DNA from: Acidaminococcaceae bacterium
GTDB lineage: Bacteria > Bacillota > Negativicutes > Acidaminococcales > Acidaminococcaceae
Length of the DNA: 13,465 nucleotides
Direction: 5' to 3'
Assembly (NCBI GenBank): GCA_003512125.1
Contig: DOSQ01000063.1
Span: 1 to 13,465 of the forward strand
Shown: positions 1 to 7,467 of the stretch, piece by piece
How the letters are laid out: the number at the start of each line of letters is the position of its first letter
Position numbering within the stretch: the stretch's first letter is position 1
Notes under the pieces: generated by a model
Databases searched by the model: none
Told to the model about the DNA's origin: nothing
The model's input: only the letters and a program-made list of their open reading frames with translations
Program-made: the position numbers and the translations under genes

Positions 1-2309
1 CCAAAAGCGTGGAAGGCCTGCCCCGCAACAGCGGCACCCATGCGGCCGGCGTAGTAATTGCGCCGAAGCCCCTGATCGATCTGGTGCCCCTGCAGCTGGA
101 CGAAGCGGCGGACATTGAAGCGGGCATCAGCCAGGAACGTATGATCACCACCCAGTTTGACAAGAACCAGGTGGAAGAGCTGGGCCTTCTGAAGATGGAC
201 TTTCTGGGCCTGCGTACCCTGACGGTGATGGATGATGCCGTGCATTTCATTCAGGATAGTACGGGGCAGACCGTTGATCTGGACAACATCCCGCTGGAAG
301 ATGAAGCCGTCAGCAGGATGCTCTGTGCCGGGGATACTCAGGGGGTGTTCCAGCTGGAAAGCGCGGGCATGACCCGGCTGGTGGAACGGCTGGCGCCCAA
401 GTCCATGCGGGACCTGGTTCCCTTAGTGGCCCTGTACCGTCCGGGCCCGTTGGACGCAGGCATGGCGGACAAGTTCATCGAAGGCCGGAAGCGGCATCAC
501 GCAGTGGAAAGCATCCATCCGTTGCTGGATGGAATCCTGGCGGATACCTATGGGGTTGTGCTGTATCAGGAACAGGTCATGCAGACGGCTTCCATCCTGG
601 CGGGCTTTTCTCTGGGCGAAGCGGATATCCTGCGCCGGGCCATGGGCAAGAAAAAGGTGAAAGACCTGATTGCCATGAAGACGCGCTTTGTAGAAGGGGC
701 GCAGAAACTGCACAACGTTCCGCCGGAAAAAAGTGAAGAGATTTTTGAAATCCTGTTAAAATTTGCCGGCTACGGCTTTAATAAATCCCATTCGGTGGCT
801 TATGGCATGGTGGCTTATCAGACGGCGTACCTGAAAGCCCACTGGCCTGCGGAGTATTTTGCGGCGTTGCTCACCAGCATCATCGGAGACGCGGATAAAG
901 TGAGCTGGTACATCACCGTCTGCAAGGATCGGGGCATCCCCATGCTGCCCCCGGATGTCAACGCCAGCAAGGAAGGTTTCTCTGTGGAAAAGGGCGCCAT
1001 CCGTTTCGGTCTGGTTGGGATTAAAAGCGTAGGGGAAGGCGCAGTACGTGAAATCGTGCGGGCCAGAAAAGAAGGGGGACCCTTCCGTGACATTCTGGAT
1101 TTCTGCAAACGGGTGAATTACCGGACGCTGAACCGGCGCCTGTTGGAGAACCTGATCAAGTGCGGTGCCATGGATTCCCTGGGGGCGTACCGTTCCCAAC
1201 TGCTGGCGGTGTATGAAAAGACGCTGGAACTGGGCATCCAGCAGCAGCGGGATTACAACAGCGGGCAAATCGGTCTGTTCGGCGGCGACGATTTTGCGGA
1301 AGTGAATTCGGTGCCGTTGCCGAAGATGGACGAGATGAGCCGTTCTGTGAGGTTAAAAAACGAAAAGGAACTCATCGGCTTTTATGTGACAGGTCATCCT
1401 TTGGACGGCTACCGGGAGGCGCTGGACAAACTGACACCGCTCTATACGCTGACGGGCGACACGCCGGCGGTGCGTGACGGACAGTTTGTCAACGTGGGCG
1501 GCATCATCAGCAGCACCGATATCAAAGTGACGAAAAAAGGCGACTCCATGGCGGTGCTGGCGCTGGAGGACTTCAGTTCCCGCATTGAAGTGGTGGTGTT
1601 CCCCCAGGCCTACAACGAATATCATACGTTGCTGCGTGAAGACGCTGTGGTGGAAGTGGAAGGCCGGTTCAATGTGGACGAGCGGGGCAGTAAGATCATT
1701 GCTTCGCGAATGGCGCTGCTGGAGGAAGGCAAACCGCCGGTGCTGTCCGCACAGGCGCGGAATACGCGGCGCGGAAACGGATATGGCGGTGGAGCTAATT
1801 ACGGGAATGATTATAGTGGTAACCGTGAAGACGCAAATATATACGGATTTGTAAATGAAAATCCAGATGCGTACGCTGCTTCACTGAAGCCGATTGATAC
1901 TGAACTGCAAAATCAAAATGGCGCAGTCTTGCAGGGGTGCCAATCTCATTTGGAAAATCATAATGGCAATACATTTAATCAGAACGGAGCAATTGCCGAA
2001 AAAACAAATTCCCTGAATAATGATGGCATGTCAAACATCCGGGATGAACAAGGGCACATCAAAGTTCCTGTCAGCGCCATCATCGAACTGGTGATAACGC
2101 CGGAACGGGAAACAGAAATCGTGACCAGGGCGCTGATTGCAATTTTGCAAAAGCATCACGGAAGCACCATGGTCTTTCTGAAACTGATGGGCTCCCGGAG
2201 GCGTATCCGGTTAGACCCGCGCTACTATGTTAACGGGCAGGACATGGCACTGCAGGATGAACTGAGGGACCTGTTAGGGGACAATGCGTTCCGGGTAAAG
2301 GAGATATAG
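1..2309 (+). CDS. dnaE: DNA polymerase III subunit alpha (DnaE), 3' part
   Basis: Catalytic subunit of the replicative DNA polymerase III. The gene enters from the left edge (first full codon at 3), so the PHP domain and the first two palm aspartates lie outside the window. Visible landmarks in order: the EGLPRNSGTHAAGVVIAP block (12-65); the third catalytic aspartate in KMDFLGLRTL (Asp codon 198-200); VFQLES and ALYRPGPL; YGVVLYQEQVMQ (549-584); RRAMGKKK; FAGYGFNKSHSVAYG (762-806); helix-hairpin-helix region near 1000-1200; a beta-clamp motif QIGLF (1266-1280); the TGHPLDGY segment; an OB-fold around 1488-1700; and a C-terminal domain from about 2055 to the stop. Between the last two lies an unusual Gly/Asn/Gln-rich linker (about 1758-2054), much richer in A+T than the rest of the gene. 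Family assignment is certain from motif match to E. coli DnaE; it is DnaE-type, not PolC. The stop is followed by non-coding DNA. Confidence 0.98.
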   Translation, partial: KSVEGLPRNSGTHAAGVVIAPKPLIDLVPLQLDEAADIEAGISQERMITTQFDKNQVEELGLLKMDFLGLRTLTVMDDAVHFIQDSTGQTVDLDNIPLEDEAVSRMLCAGDTQGVFQLESAGMTRLVERLAPKSMRDLVPLVALYRPGPLDAGMADKFIEGRKRHHAVESIHPLLDGILADTYGVVLYQEQVMQTASILAGFSLGEADILRRAMGKKKVKDLIAMKTRFVEGAQKLHNVPPEKSEEIFEILLKFAGYGFNKSHSVAYGMVAYQTAYLKAHWPAEYFAALLTSIIGDADKVSWYITVCKDRGIPMLPPDVNASKEGFSVEKGAIRFGLVGIKSVGEGAVREIVRARKEGGPFRDILDFCKRVNYRTLNRRLLENLIKCGAMDSLGAYRSQLLAVYEKTLELGIQQQRDYNSGQIGLFGGDDFAEVNSVPLPKMDEMSRSVRLKNEKELIGFYVTGHPLDGYREALDKLTPLYTLTGDTPAVRDGQFVNVGGIISSTDIKVTKKGDSMAVLALEDFSSRIEVVVFPQAYNEYHTLLREDAVVEVEGRFNVDERGSKIIASRMALLEEGKPPVLSAQARNTRRGNGYGGGANYGNDYSGNREDANIYGFVNENPDAYAASLKPIDTELQNQNGAVLQGCQSHLENHNGNTFNQNGAIAEKTNSLNNDGMSNIRDEQGHIKVPVSAIIELVITPERETEIVTRALIAILQKHHGSTMVFLKLMGSRRRIRLDPRYYVNGQDMALQDELRDLLGDNAFRVKEI

Positions 2310-2322
2310 GGAAACGCTGATT
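2310..2322 (+). repeat. Short dispersed repeat, copy A
   Basis: GGAAACGCTGATT, identical to the 13 bases at 2392-2404 and, for 12 bases, to the reverse complement at 9195-9206. It begins one base after the dnaE stop codon. It lacks the TTAA that precedes copy B and follows copy C. Could be the end of a small non-autonomous mobile element; no transposase gene is seen here. Confidence 0.6.
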
Positions 2323-2387
2323 TGATTACGTTAGACATGGATATCGAAGAGTTTACCGGAATTCCCCATGCAGGAAGGGCAAAGTAC

Positions 2388-2404
2388 TTAAGGAAACGCT
2401 GATT
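2388..2404 (+). repeat. Short dispersed repeat, copy B, TTAA-flanked
   Basis: TTAAGGAAACGCTGAT (2388-2403) is a perfect 16-base inverted match to 9195-9210, and its inner 13 bases (2392-2404) directly repeat copy A at 2310. TTAA at the outer edge of both B and C is what a 4-base target duplication would look like, but TTAA is its own reverse complement so the inverted repeat alone would produce the same picture. Confidence 0.65.
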
Positions 2405-2472
2405 AATTCGTCTGCGCGTTGACCGGTTCTTCCGTTGCATCATCCATTTTCTGTTTTGGGTCTTGACAAGAA

Positions 2473-2481
2473 TGTTATAAT
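2473..2481 (+). promoter_or_regulatory. Extended -10 promoter element upstream of znuA-like gene
   Basis: TGTTATAAT is a perfect extended -10 (TGnTATAAT). There is no good -35 at 17 bases; a TTGACA lies only 7 bases upstream (2463-2468), too close to act as its -35. Transcription starting near 2488 would run straight into the hairpin at 2494-2530, so this is either the start of a very short RNA, or a promoter whose read-through into the zinc operon is attenuated, or a chance match. Confidence 0.5.
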
Positions 2482-2493
2482 GAGATTGTAGAA

Positions 2494-2530
2494 AAACCGT
2501 CGAAGCGATTCGGCGGTTTCTTCTGTTTTT
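2494..2530 (+). terminator. Rho-independent terminator
   Basis: Arms AAACCGTCGAA (2494-2504) and TTCGGCGGTTT (2509-2519) form an 11-pair stem with one G-U pair and a 4-base loop, followed by CTTCTGTTTTT. It would end dnaE transcription and separates dnaE from the zinc operon. Because a -10 box sits just before it, an attenuator role is also possible. Confidence 0.8.
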
Positions 2531-2548
2531 ATGCACACTTTTTTGTTT

Positions 2549-2570
2549 GACGATATATTCAAGTATTGTC
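2549..2570 (+). promoter_or_regulatory. Imperfect inverted repeat, candidate operator
   Basis: GACGATA (2549-2555) and TATTGTC (2564-2570) form a dyad with one mismatch around 8 bases. It lies about 47 bases before the znuA-like start codon, overlaps a TTGACG and a TATATT, and is placed where a zinc-responsive Fur-family (Zur) repressor would act. The sequence does not match the known B. subtilis Zur box closely, so the regulator is inferred from position only. Confidence 0.35.
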
Positions 2571-2616
2571 GGATGTGGTGTGTATTGTTTTTGTTAATGA
2601 AATGGAGAAATGAAAA

Positions 2617-3747
2617 ATGAAACGAACTATTACCATTTTTATTTTGCTAGTAACCGTTTTGCTTGGTTTCAGCGGCTGCGGCAGTTCTGACAAAAGCGGA
2701 GGCGCAAAGGAGGATACGTCGAAGCCCAAACTGAAAATCGTGGCCACGATTTTTCCGGAGTACAGTTGGACGAAAGAACTGCTGGGAAGTCATGAAAAAG
2801 ATGTGGAACTTACAATATTGGCGAAAAAGGGCGTGGACATGCATAGCTATCAGCCCAGTGCAGAGGATATCCTTCGCATTGCGAATTGCGATTTGTTCCT
2901 TTATGTAGGCGGCGAATCGGACAAGTGGGTAGACAAGGCATTAAAGGAAGGCGGCAACCCGAAACGGAGAGTTCTTAATTTGATGAAACTGATGGGCGAC
3001 CGGGCAAAGGTAGAAGAAGAAGTGGAAGGCATGGAAAAGCACGACCATCACGAACATGATAAGGATGCGCATGCCCGTCAGGAGAAGGACAAACAGGATG
3101 AAAAACATGAGCATTATGACAAAGACAAGCATGAGGAGAAGCATGAACACGAAAAGGAACACAACAAGGATGAACATGACGGCAAAGTTCACCATGAGCA
3201 GCCGGAATATGACGAACACGTCTGGCTGTCTTTGAAAAACGCAGACATTGTCTGCAAAGCCATCGCAGAGGAACTGGCTGCGCTGGATTCGAAAAACGCG
3301 GAAACGTATCGTACATATTATACGGCCTATAGCAAAAAGCTGGCGGCTTTGGACGCAAAATATAAAGAAGCAGTAACGAAGGCGCCTGTGAAAACGGTTC
3401 TCTTCGGCGACCGGTTCCCGTTCCGTTATCTTACAGACGATTACGGCTTACAATATTACGCGGCATTCAACGGCTGTTCGGCGGAAACGGAAGCCAGCTT
3501 TGCAACCGTAGCTTTTCTGGCGAAGAAGATGGATGAGCTGAAACTGCCTGCGGTCCTTACCATTGAGGGCCGGCAGCATAAGTTGGCGCAGACCATTGTG
3601 GAAAACACGAAGGCAAAGAATCAGAAAGTGCTGACGCTGAACTCCATGCAGTCTGTAACTGAAGAGGAAATCAAAAAGGGCATTACGTATCTTGCGGTCA
3701 TGGAACAGAATCTGAACGTGTTTAAGGAAGCGCTGCAGGCGAAATGA
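2617..3747 (+). CDS. znuA: Zinc ABC transporter substrate-binding lipoprotein (ZnuA/AdcA-like)
   Basis: Captures Zn2+ outside the membrane and delivers it to the permease encoded two genes downstream. The 376-residue protein begins with a lipoprotein signal peptide (Lys/Arg, hydrophobic run, FSGC with lipid-bearing Cys21). The cluster A-1 fold is shown by IVATIFPEYSWTKELLG (41-57), DMHSYQPSAEDI with probable ligand His76 (74-85), and YDEHVWLS with His201 (198-205). Between them, residues 141-193 form a highly charged loop with roughly 17 histidines, the hallmark of zinc-type rather than manganese-type proteins. The usual third histidine (HDAFGYF in E. coli ZnuA) is replaced by GDRFPFRYLTDDYGL (264-278), followed by GCSAETEASF and TIEGRQHK. 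ATG start is supported by GGAG nine bases upstream. Followed by the ATPase after 21 bases. Substrate is inferred; Mn2+ is less likely. Confidence 0.9.
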   Translation: MKRTITIFILLVTVLLGFSGCGSSDKSGGAKEDTSKPKLKIVATIFPEYSWTKELLGSHEKDVELTILAKKGVDMHSYQPSAEDILRIANCDLFLYVGGESDKWVDKALKEGGNPKRRVLNLMKLMGDRAKVEEEVEGMEKHDHHEHDKDAHARQEKDKQDEKHEHYDKDKHEEKHEHEKEHNKDEHDGKVHHEQPEYDEHVWLSLKNADIVCKAIAEELAALDSKNAETYRTYYTAYSKKLAALDAKYKEAVTKAPVKTVLFGDRFPFRYLTDDYGLQYYAAFNGCSAETEASFATVAFLAKKMDELKLPAVLTIEGRQHKLAQTIVENTKAKNQKVLTLNSMQSVTEEEIKKGITYLAVMEQNLNVFKEALQAK

Positions 3748-3768
3748 ATAAATAGTTGGGAATAGATT

Positions 3769-4470
3769 ATGGAAGTTCAAATCACTTGTGATAATTTAAA
3801 ATTAGGATATGGCGCCGGCGTTCTGGTGGACGGGTTGTCGTTTACCGTAGAAAAAGGGGATTACCTTTGTATCGTAGGCGAGAACGGCGCAGGCAAAAGT
3901 ACGCTGCTGCGCACGCTGTTGGGATTGCAGAAACCACTGGCCGGCAAGATTACATTTGGCGGCGGTCTCCAACAAAACGAAATCGGGTACCTGCCCCAGC
4001 AGACTTTTGTTCAGAGGGATTTTCCCGCTTCCGTGTGGGAAGTGGTCCTTTCGGGCTGTCAGGGGCGATGCGGCCTGCGGCCCTTTTACAACCGTGAGGA
4101 AAAACAGATTGCGAAAAATGCCATGGAACAGCTGGAAATTATACCGCTGGCCCGGACCTGCTACCGGGATCTTTCCGGCGGGCAGCAGCAGCGGGTATTG
4201 CTGGCCCGGGCCCTGTGCGCTTCGGATAAAATGCTGGTGCTGGACGAGCCGGTTTCGGGGCTGGATCCCAAGATGGCGGAAACCATGTACCGGCTGGTGG
4301 AGCGCATCAACCGGGAAATTGGAATTACCGTTATCATGATTTCTCATGATATACTGGAGGCAATCCCCTATGCCACGCATATCCTGCATATGGGCAGGGA
4401 ATACTTCTTCGGCACGGTGGAAGAATACCGCCGGTCACGTTTTGGAAATGCGTTTTTGCAGCCGGAATGA
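3769..4470 (+). CDS. znuC: Zinc ABC transporter ATP-binding protein (ZnuC-like)
   Basis: Cytoplasmic ATPase that powers the metal importer. All ABC motifs are in place in 233 residues: Walker A GENGAGKST (37-45), Q-loop YLPQQ (74-78), signature LSGGQ (135-139), Walker B MLVLDE (155-160) and the switch histidine in ISHD (193). Length and the Q-R-D-FP segment after the Q-loop fit the ZnuC/MntB class of metal transporters. It sits between the binding protein and the permease, 21 bases after the former and 15 before the latter, so the three are surely one transcript. The ribosome site is weak (TTGGGAATAG), which suggests coupling to the upstream gene. The exact metal is taken from the His-rich binding protein. 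Confidence 0.93.
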   Translation: MEVQITCDNLKLGYGAGVLVDGLSFTVEKGDYLCIVGENGAGKSTLLRTLLGLQKPLAGKITFGGGLQQNEIGYLPQQTFVQRDFPASVWEVVLSGCQGRCGLRPFYNREEKQIAKNAMEQLEIIPLARTCYRDLSGGQQQRVLLARALCASDKMLVLDEPVSGLDPKMAETMYRLVERINREIGITVIMISHDILEAIPYATHILHMGREYFFGTVEEYRRSRFGNAFLQPE

Positions 4471-4485
4471 GAAAGGTTTAAGTCT

Positions 4486-5337
4486 ATGAGTGCAATTACA
4501 GATAAACTGTTCCTGTATTTTCAATATCCCTTTGTGGTCAACGCCCTGATTGTGGGGGTGTTGATTGCCCTGTGTTCCTCCATGCTGGGCGTGACGCTGG
4601 TGTTGAAACGCTATTCTTTTATCGGGGATGGTCTGTCCCACGTGGCTTTCGGGGCCATGGCAGTGGCGGCGGTGGCGGGTTTTACCGATGACATGCCCTT
4701 TATCCTGTTGGTCACAGTGGCCTTTGCCGTCTTGCTGTTGCGCACGGGACAGAACGCAAAGATCAAAGGGGACGCAGCCATTGCCATGATTTCCGTGGGA
4801 GCGCTGGCCGTGGGCTATCTTCTGATGAATGTATTCTCTTCCTCTGCCAATGTTTCCGGCGACGTCTGTACCACCCTGTTCGGTTCCACTTCCATTTTAA
4901 CGCTGACAAAGATGCAGGTAGGGATGTGCGGCGTGCTGTCTGCGGTGGTAATCGGCGTGTTTGTTCTGTTCTACAACAAGATTTTTGCGGTAACCTTTGA
5001 CGAAGCCTTTGCCCGGGCGGCGGGTACGCCGGCGGGAACCTATAACCTGCTGCTGGCGGTACTAATCGCGGTGATTATCGTGCTGGCCATGAACCTGGTG
5101 GGCTCGCTGTTAATTTCGGCGCTGGTCATCTTTCCGGCCCTGTCGGCCATGCGCATTTTTAACAGTTTTAAATCGGTGATCCTCTGCTCGGCCGTTTTTT
5201 CTGTGATCTGTGCCTTTGTAGGCATCGTTTTGTCCATACTGGCAGGCACGCCGGTGGGCGCGACTGTTGTTATGATTGACATGCTGGCGTTTGGTGCGTT
5301 TTACGTGATAGGCTCTTTAAAAAACGGCGGGCATTAA
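4486..5337 (+). CDS. znuB: Zinc ABC transporter permease (ZnuB-like)
   Basis: Membrane subunit of the importer, 283 residues, with about eight hydrophobic helices (for example 15-40, 50-66, 70-86, 97-116, 144-163, 186-216, 230-253, 258-277). Family ABC-3 landmarks are GDGLSHVAFGAMA (48-60) in the second helix and LVGSLLISALVIFPALSAM (204-222), which is the conserved cytoplasmic coupling segment and following helix. Length is normal for the family. An AAAGG ribosome site precedes the ATG. Followed after 63 bases by the OB-fold-like lipoprotein with a strong AGGAGGT site, with no terminator seen between. Confidence 0.93.
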   Translation: MSAITDKLFLYFQYPFVVNALIVGVLIALCSSMLGVTLVLKRYSFIGDGLSHVAFGAMAVAAVAGFTDDMPFILLVTVAFAVLLLRTGQNAKIKGDAAIAMISVGALAVGYLLMNVFSSSANVSGDVCTTLFGSTSILTLTKMQVGMCGVLSAVVIGVFVLFYNKIFAVTFDEAFARAAGTPAGTYNLLLAVLIAVIIVLAMNLVGSLLISALVIFPALSAMRIFNSFKSVILCSAVFSVICAFVGIVLSILAGTPVGATVVMIDMLAFGAFYVIGSLKNGGH

Positions 5338-5400
5338 AAACGTGTTGGATACTTATACGGCATATTTCAGCAGTTGAGATGCTTTTCAGGAGGTGCGAAC

Positions 5401-6114
5401 ATGAAAGATAAAACGGCACAGTTCTTCACTGTAATGCTTATCTGGTCTTTGTTGCTCCTGTTAGTGGGTGGTTGCGGAGGAAGCAGCAACGATAAAAAGG
5501 CGGGCAGTTTCATTCCGCCTAAACAAAACAGCGTGGATGCGGTGCTGCAGCAGAAAAAGGCGGAAGCAGACCGTCAAAATGGGAATGTGAAAGCCGGAAA
5601 AGAAACGGCAGATAAACAAAAAGATGCCGGCGATAAAACAGGCAGAGAGGCGCCCGGCATACAGAATAAACAGGGCGCTGATGCGCCCGTCACCGCCCAA
5701 AAGATGAAGGAACTGGAAGAGAAAACTCACCGGCATGACGTGTATGATTTGCATCCCACTTATAAGAAGGTGGATTACGATTTCAGCCGGATGGATAAAA
5801 CCATGATGTACACCCAGATTTACAACATGCTGAAAGAACCGGATAAATATAAAGGGAAAGTCGTCCGCATGCAGGGGACCTTCGGTCATTATTATGACGA
5901 AAAAACGGGAAAACATTATTTCGGCTGTGTGGTTATGGATGCGACGGCCTGCTGTTCTACCGGTATGGAGTTTTCCCGGAAGGGGAAGCACAAGTATCCG
6001 GAAAATTATCCGAAACCGGATGAGCCGATCATCGTGACCGGCACATTTTCTTCCTACAAAGAGGGGAAAGAACTATTCTGCGAGCTGGCGGATGCGGAAA
6101 TGGAAAAATTGTGA
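5401..6114 (+). CDS. Lipoprotein with C-terminal OB-fold-like DATACC domain, zinc-operon linked
   Basis: 237-residue exported lipoprotein: hydrophobic signal 8-22 and lipobox VGGC with Cys25, then a long Lys/Gln/Asp-rich, probably disordered tether (30-130), then a compact domain (about 134-237). That domain reads YxMLxxPDKYKGKVVRMQGTF...GKHYFGCVVMDATACC...GMEF...PIIVTGTFSSY...ELFCELADAEM, a pattern of alternating strands like a small OB barrel. Cysteines at 176, 184, 185 and 227 and several histidines could bind metal. I recall similar domains beside zinc ABC transporters in clostridia, so a role as an accessory zinc protein is inferred, not shown. ATG 5401 is chosen over TTG 5374 because AGGAGGT (5388-5394) lies at the right distance. 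Last gene of the apparent operon; no clear terminator follows. Confidence 0.82.
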   Translation: MKDKTAQFFTVMLIWSLLLLLVGGCGGSSNDKKAGSFIPPKQNSVDAVLQQKKAEADRQNGNVKAGKETADKQKDAGDKTGREAPGIQNKQGADAPVTAQKMKELEEKTHRHDVYDLHPTYKKVDYDFSRMDKTMMYTQIYNMLKEPDKYKGKVVRMQGTFGHYYDEKTGKHYFGCVVMDATACCSTGMEFSRKGKHKYPENYPKPDEPIIVTGTFSSYKEGKELFCELADAEMEKL

Positions 6115-6207
6115 GTGTGTGAGGACCGATTTTAATAAGAGTATTTTAGAATGAGCGTTTACAGAGTAAGAATTCGCAGGAAACAGTATTACTTTTTTAT
6201 GAAAATA

Positions 6208-6216
6208 TGGTAAAAT
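6208..6216 (+). promoter_or_regulatory. Extended -10 promoter for the Lys/Ala-rich lipoprotein
   Basis: TGGTAAAAT fits an extended -10 (TGnTAnAAT). The -35 region (about 6187-6193) is poor, as often with extended -10 promoters. The start would be near 6222-6224, within the inverted repeat that begins at 6219. Confidence 0.55.
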
Positions 6217-6218
6217 AA

Positions 6219-6252
6219 TAGTACAGTAACATGAGCATAAGTTCCTGTACTA
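6219..6252 (+). repeat. Perfect 8-base inverted repeat at the transcript start
   Basis: TAGTACAG (6219-6226) and CTGTACTA (6245-6252) are exact inverted copies around an 18-base spacer, directly after the -10 box and 22 bases before the start codon. It could be a 5' stem-loop that protects the mRNA, or an operator. Confidence 0.5.
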
Positions 6253-6274
6253 CTATTGTAAAGGGGGAAGTATT

Positions 6275-7411
6275 GTGAAGAAATTTTTGATGGTTGTGAT
6301 GGCCATGCTGCTGTCCCTGTCTGTGGTGGCAGGCTGCGGCGGCGGAGACAAAAAAGCTGAGCTGATCAAAGGACTGAAAACGGAAATCGGCACCCTGCTG
6401 GGTAATGTGGACAAGCTGGCTGCCGATGAACTGAAGGGCGATGCGGCCAAGAAGGCGACGGAAGGTTTCAAAGGCCTGATGGACAAAATTGCCAAGCTGA
6501 AAGAAGCGGCTAAAGGCAATGCGGCGGCGGAAAAAGAGGTAGCCGACCTGATGGGCAAGGCCACCGGGTTATCGGAAAAGATCAGCCGCGGCCTGGCTGC
6601 CGGCAACCTGAACATCGATCCCAAAACCTTTAAGTTAGAAGATATGGAAAAGAACGGCTGGGTAGCTATCAAAGACGCAGCCGGCAAAATCACCGGTTAC
6701 TATGACCCGAAAGATGTGGTAACCGATGACCTGGGCAAAAAAGCATATGCCTGGATCATGAAGATCGGTGAAGACGGAAAGGCCCTGGGCTTTGAGAACG
6801 TGGCTTTTGACTATGCCAACGGCAAGGTTGCCCTGAACAAAGAGGCCATTCTGGAAAATAAAGACGGCGTATTCAGCTTCGCAGCAGCGAAAGAAGCGAT
6901 CAAATCCCTGGTATGGGGCGACGGCGTGAAGGGTCTGGAAGGGCTGGACCTGAACGGTATTTTTGAAAAACTGAAACCTCAGGGCTGGGATATGAAGAAG
7001 CTGGCCGGTGCTGTTGCAGGCGCTGTGGCCGGTGATGCAGCCAAAGCCGGCGATGCTGCCAAGGGCGACAAGGCCGCTATGGTAAAAGACTTTATCGCAT
7101 TCGCAGACAAAAACGAAGCGACCCTGAAGAAATTAGCGGATTCCATCAACTCCGGAACGGTTGATAAAGCAGCGCTGCTGGATTTAGGCAAAAACGCGCT
7201 GGCCGAAATCAAAAAAGCCAATGGAGACCTGAACGGTAAATACGCTGACCTGATGAAACCGGTAGCCAACATCATGCAGATGCAGGAAGACCGTGCCCAG
7301 GCCATGATCGACGGTGTGAACGGCAATGCGGCCCGCTTCACGGAAGGCGGCAACATGAAAGCCAAAGTGCTGGAACTGCTGGCACAGTTTAAGAAAGAAA
7401 ATAATCTGTAA
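6275..7411 (+). CDS. Lys/Ala-rich lipoprotein of unknown function
   Basis: 378 residues. A clear lipoprotein signal peptide ends in VAGC (Cys21). The mature part is rich in Lys, Ala, Gly and Asp and mostly helical in appearance: an N-terminal helical region (25-105), a middle segment with aromatic residues and turns (IDPKTFKLEDMEKNGWVAIKDAAG and GYYDPKDVVTDDLGKK, about 113-155), and a C-terminal helical half. AGDAAK is repeated in tandem at 252-263. GTG 6275 is chosen because AAGGGGGAAG sits just before it and the signal peptide begins there. Codon use is strongly biased to a few preferred codons (GGC, AAA, CTG, GCC), suggesting high expression. Own promoter and own strong terminator make it a single-gene unit. 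I do not recognise the family; an abundant surface lipoprotein is inferred. Confidence 0.85.
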   Translation: MKKFLMVVMAMLLSLSVVAGCGGGDKKAELIKGLKTEIGTLLGNVDKLAADELKGDAAKKATEGFKGLMDKIAKLKEAAKGNAAAEKEVADLMGKATGLSEKISRGLAAGNLNIDPKTFKLEDMEKNGWVAIKDAAGKITGYYDPKDVVTDDLGKKAYAWIMKIGEDGKALGFENVAFDYANGKVALNKEAILENKDGVFSFAAAKEAIKSLVWGDGVKGLEGLDLNGIFEKLKPQGWDMKKLAGAVAGAVAGDAAKAGDAAKGDKAAMVKDFIAFADKNEATLKKLADSINSGTVDKAALLDLGKNALAEIKKANGDLNGKYADLMKPVANIMQMQEDRAQAMIDGVNGNAARFTEGGNMKAKVLELLAQFKKENNL

Positions 7412-7467
7412 TAACGGTGGCTGTGTCGTGAGCCGCTTATGTTACAACCTGATGTAGTGTTAAATGC

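Larger units (their letters stand above)
2310..2616. other. Intergenic region between dnaE and znuA-like gene
   Basis: About 307 bases without a convincing gene. It holds, in order: two direct copies of a short repeat 82 bases apart (2310 and 2392), an extended -10 box (2473-2481), a terminator-like hairpin (2494-2530), an imperfect inverted repeat (2549-2570) and the ribosome site of the next gene (GGAG at 2604-2607). A short open frame from ATG 2337 to TGA 2402 (21 codons) has no ribosome site and is not called. Confidence 0.8.

Noticed and set aside
2337..2402. Short open frame of 21 codons between the two repeats after dnaE
   Set aside because: No ribosome site at a useful distance, no similarity recognised, and it runs into the repeat.
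2463..2481. TTGACA followed by TATAAT as a standard promoter
   Set aside because: The boxes are only 7 bases apart, far from the required 16-18. Only the extended -10 was kept.
3000..3240. Repeat array or CRISPR-like pattern in the His-rich loop of znuA
   Set aside because: The GA/CA-rich short repeats follow from His, Glu, Lys and Asp codons; unit lengths are irregular and there are no spacers.
2941..3358. Reverse-strand open frames opposite the znuA-like gene, rich in Phe/Leu/Met/Val
   Set aside because: They are the antisense reading of the His/Asp/Lys-rich loop; the composition follows from the forward codons.
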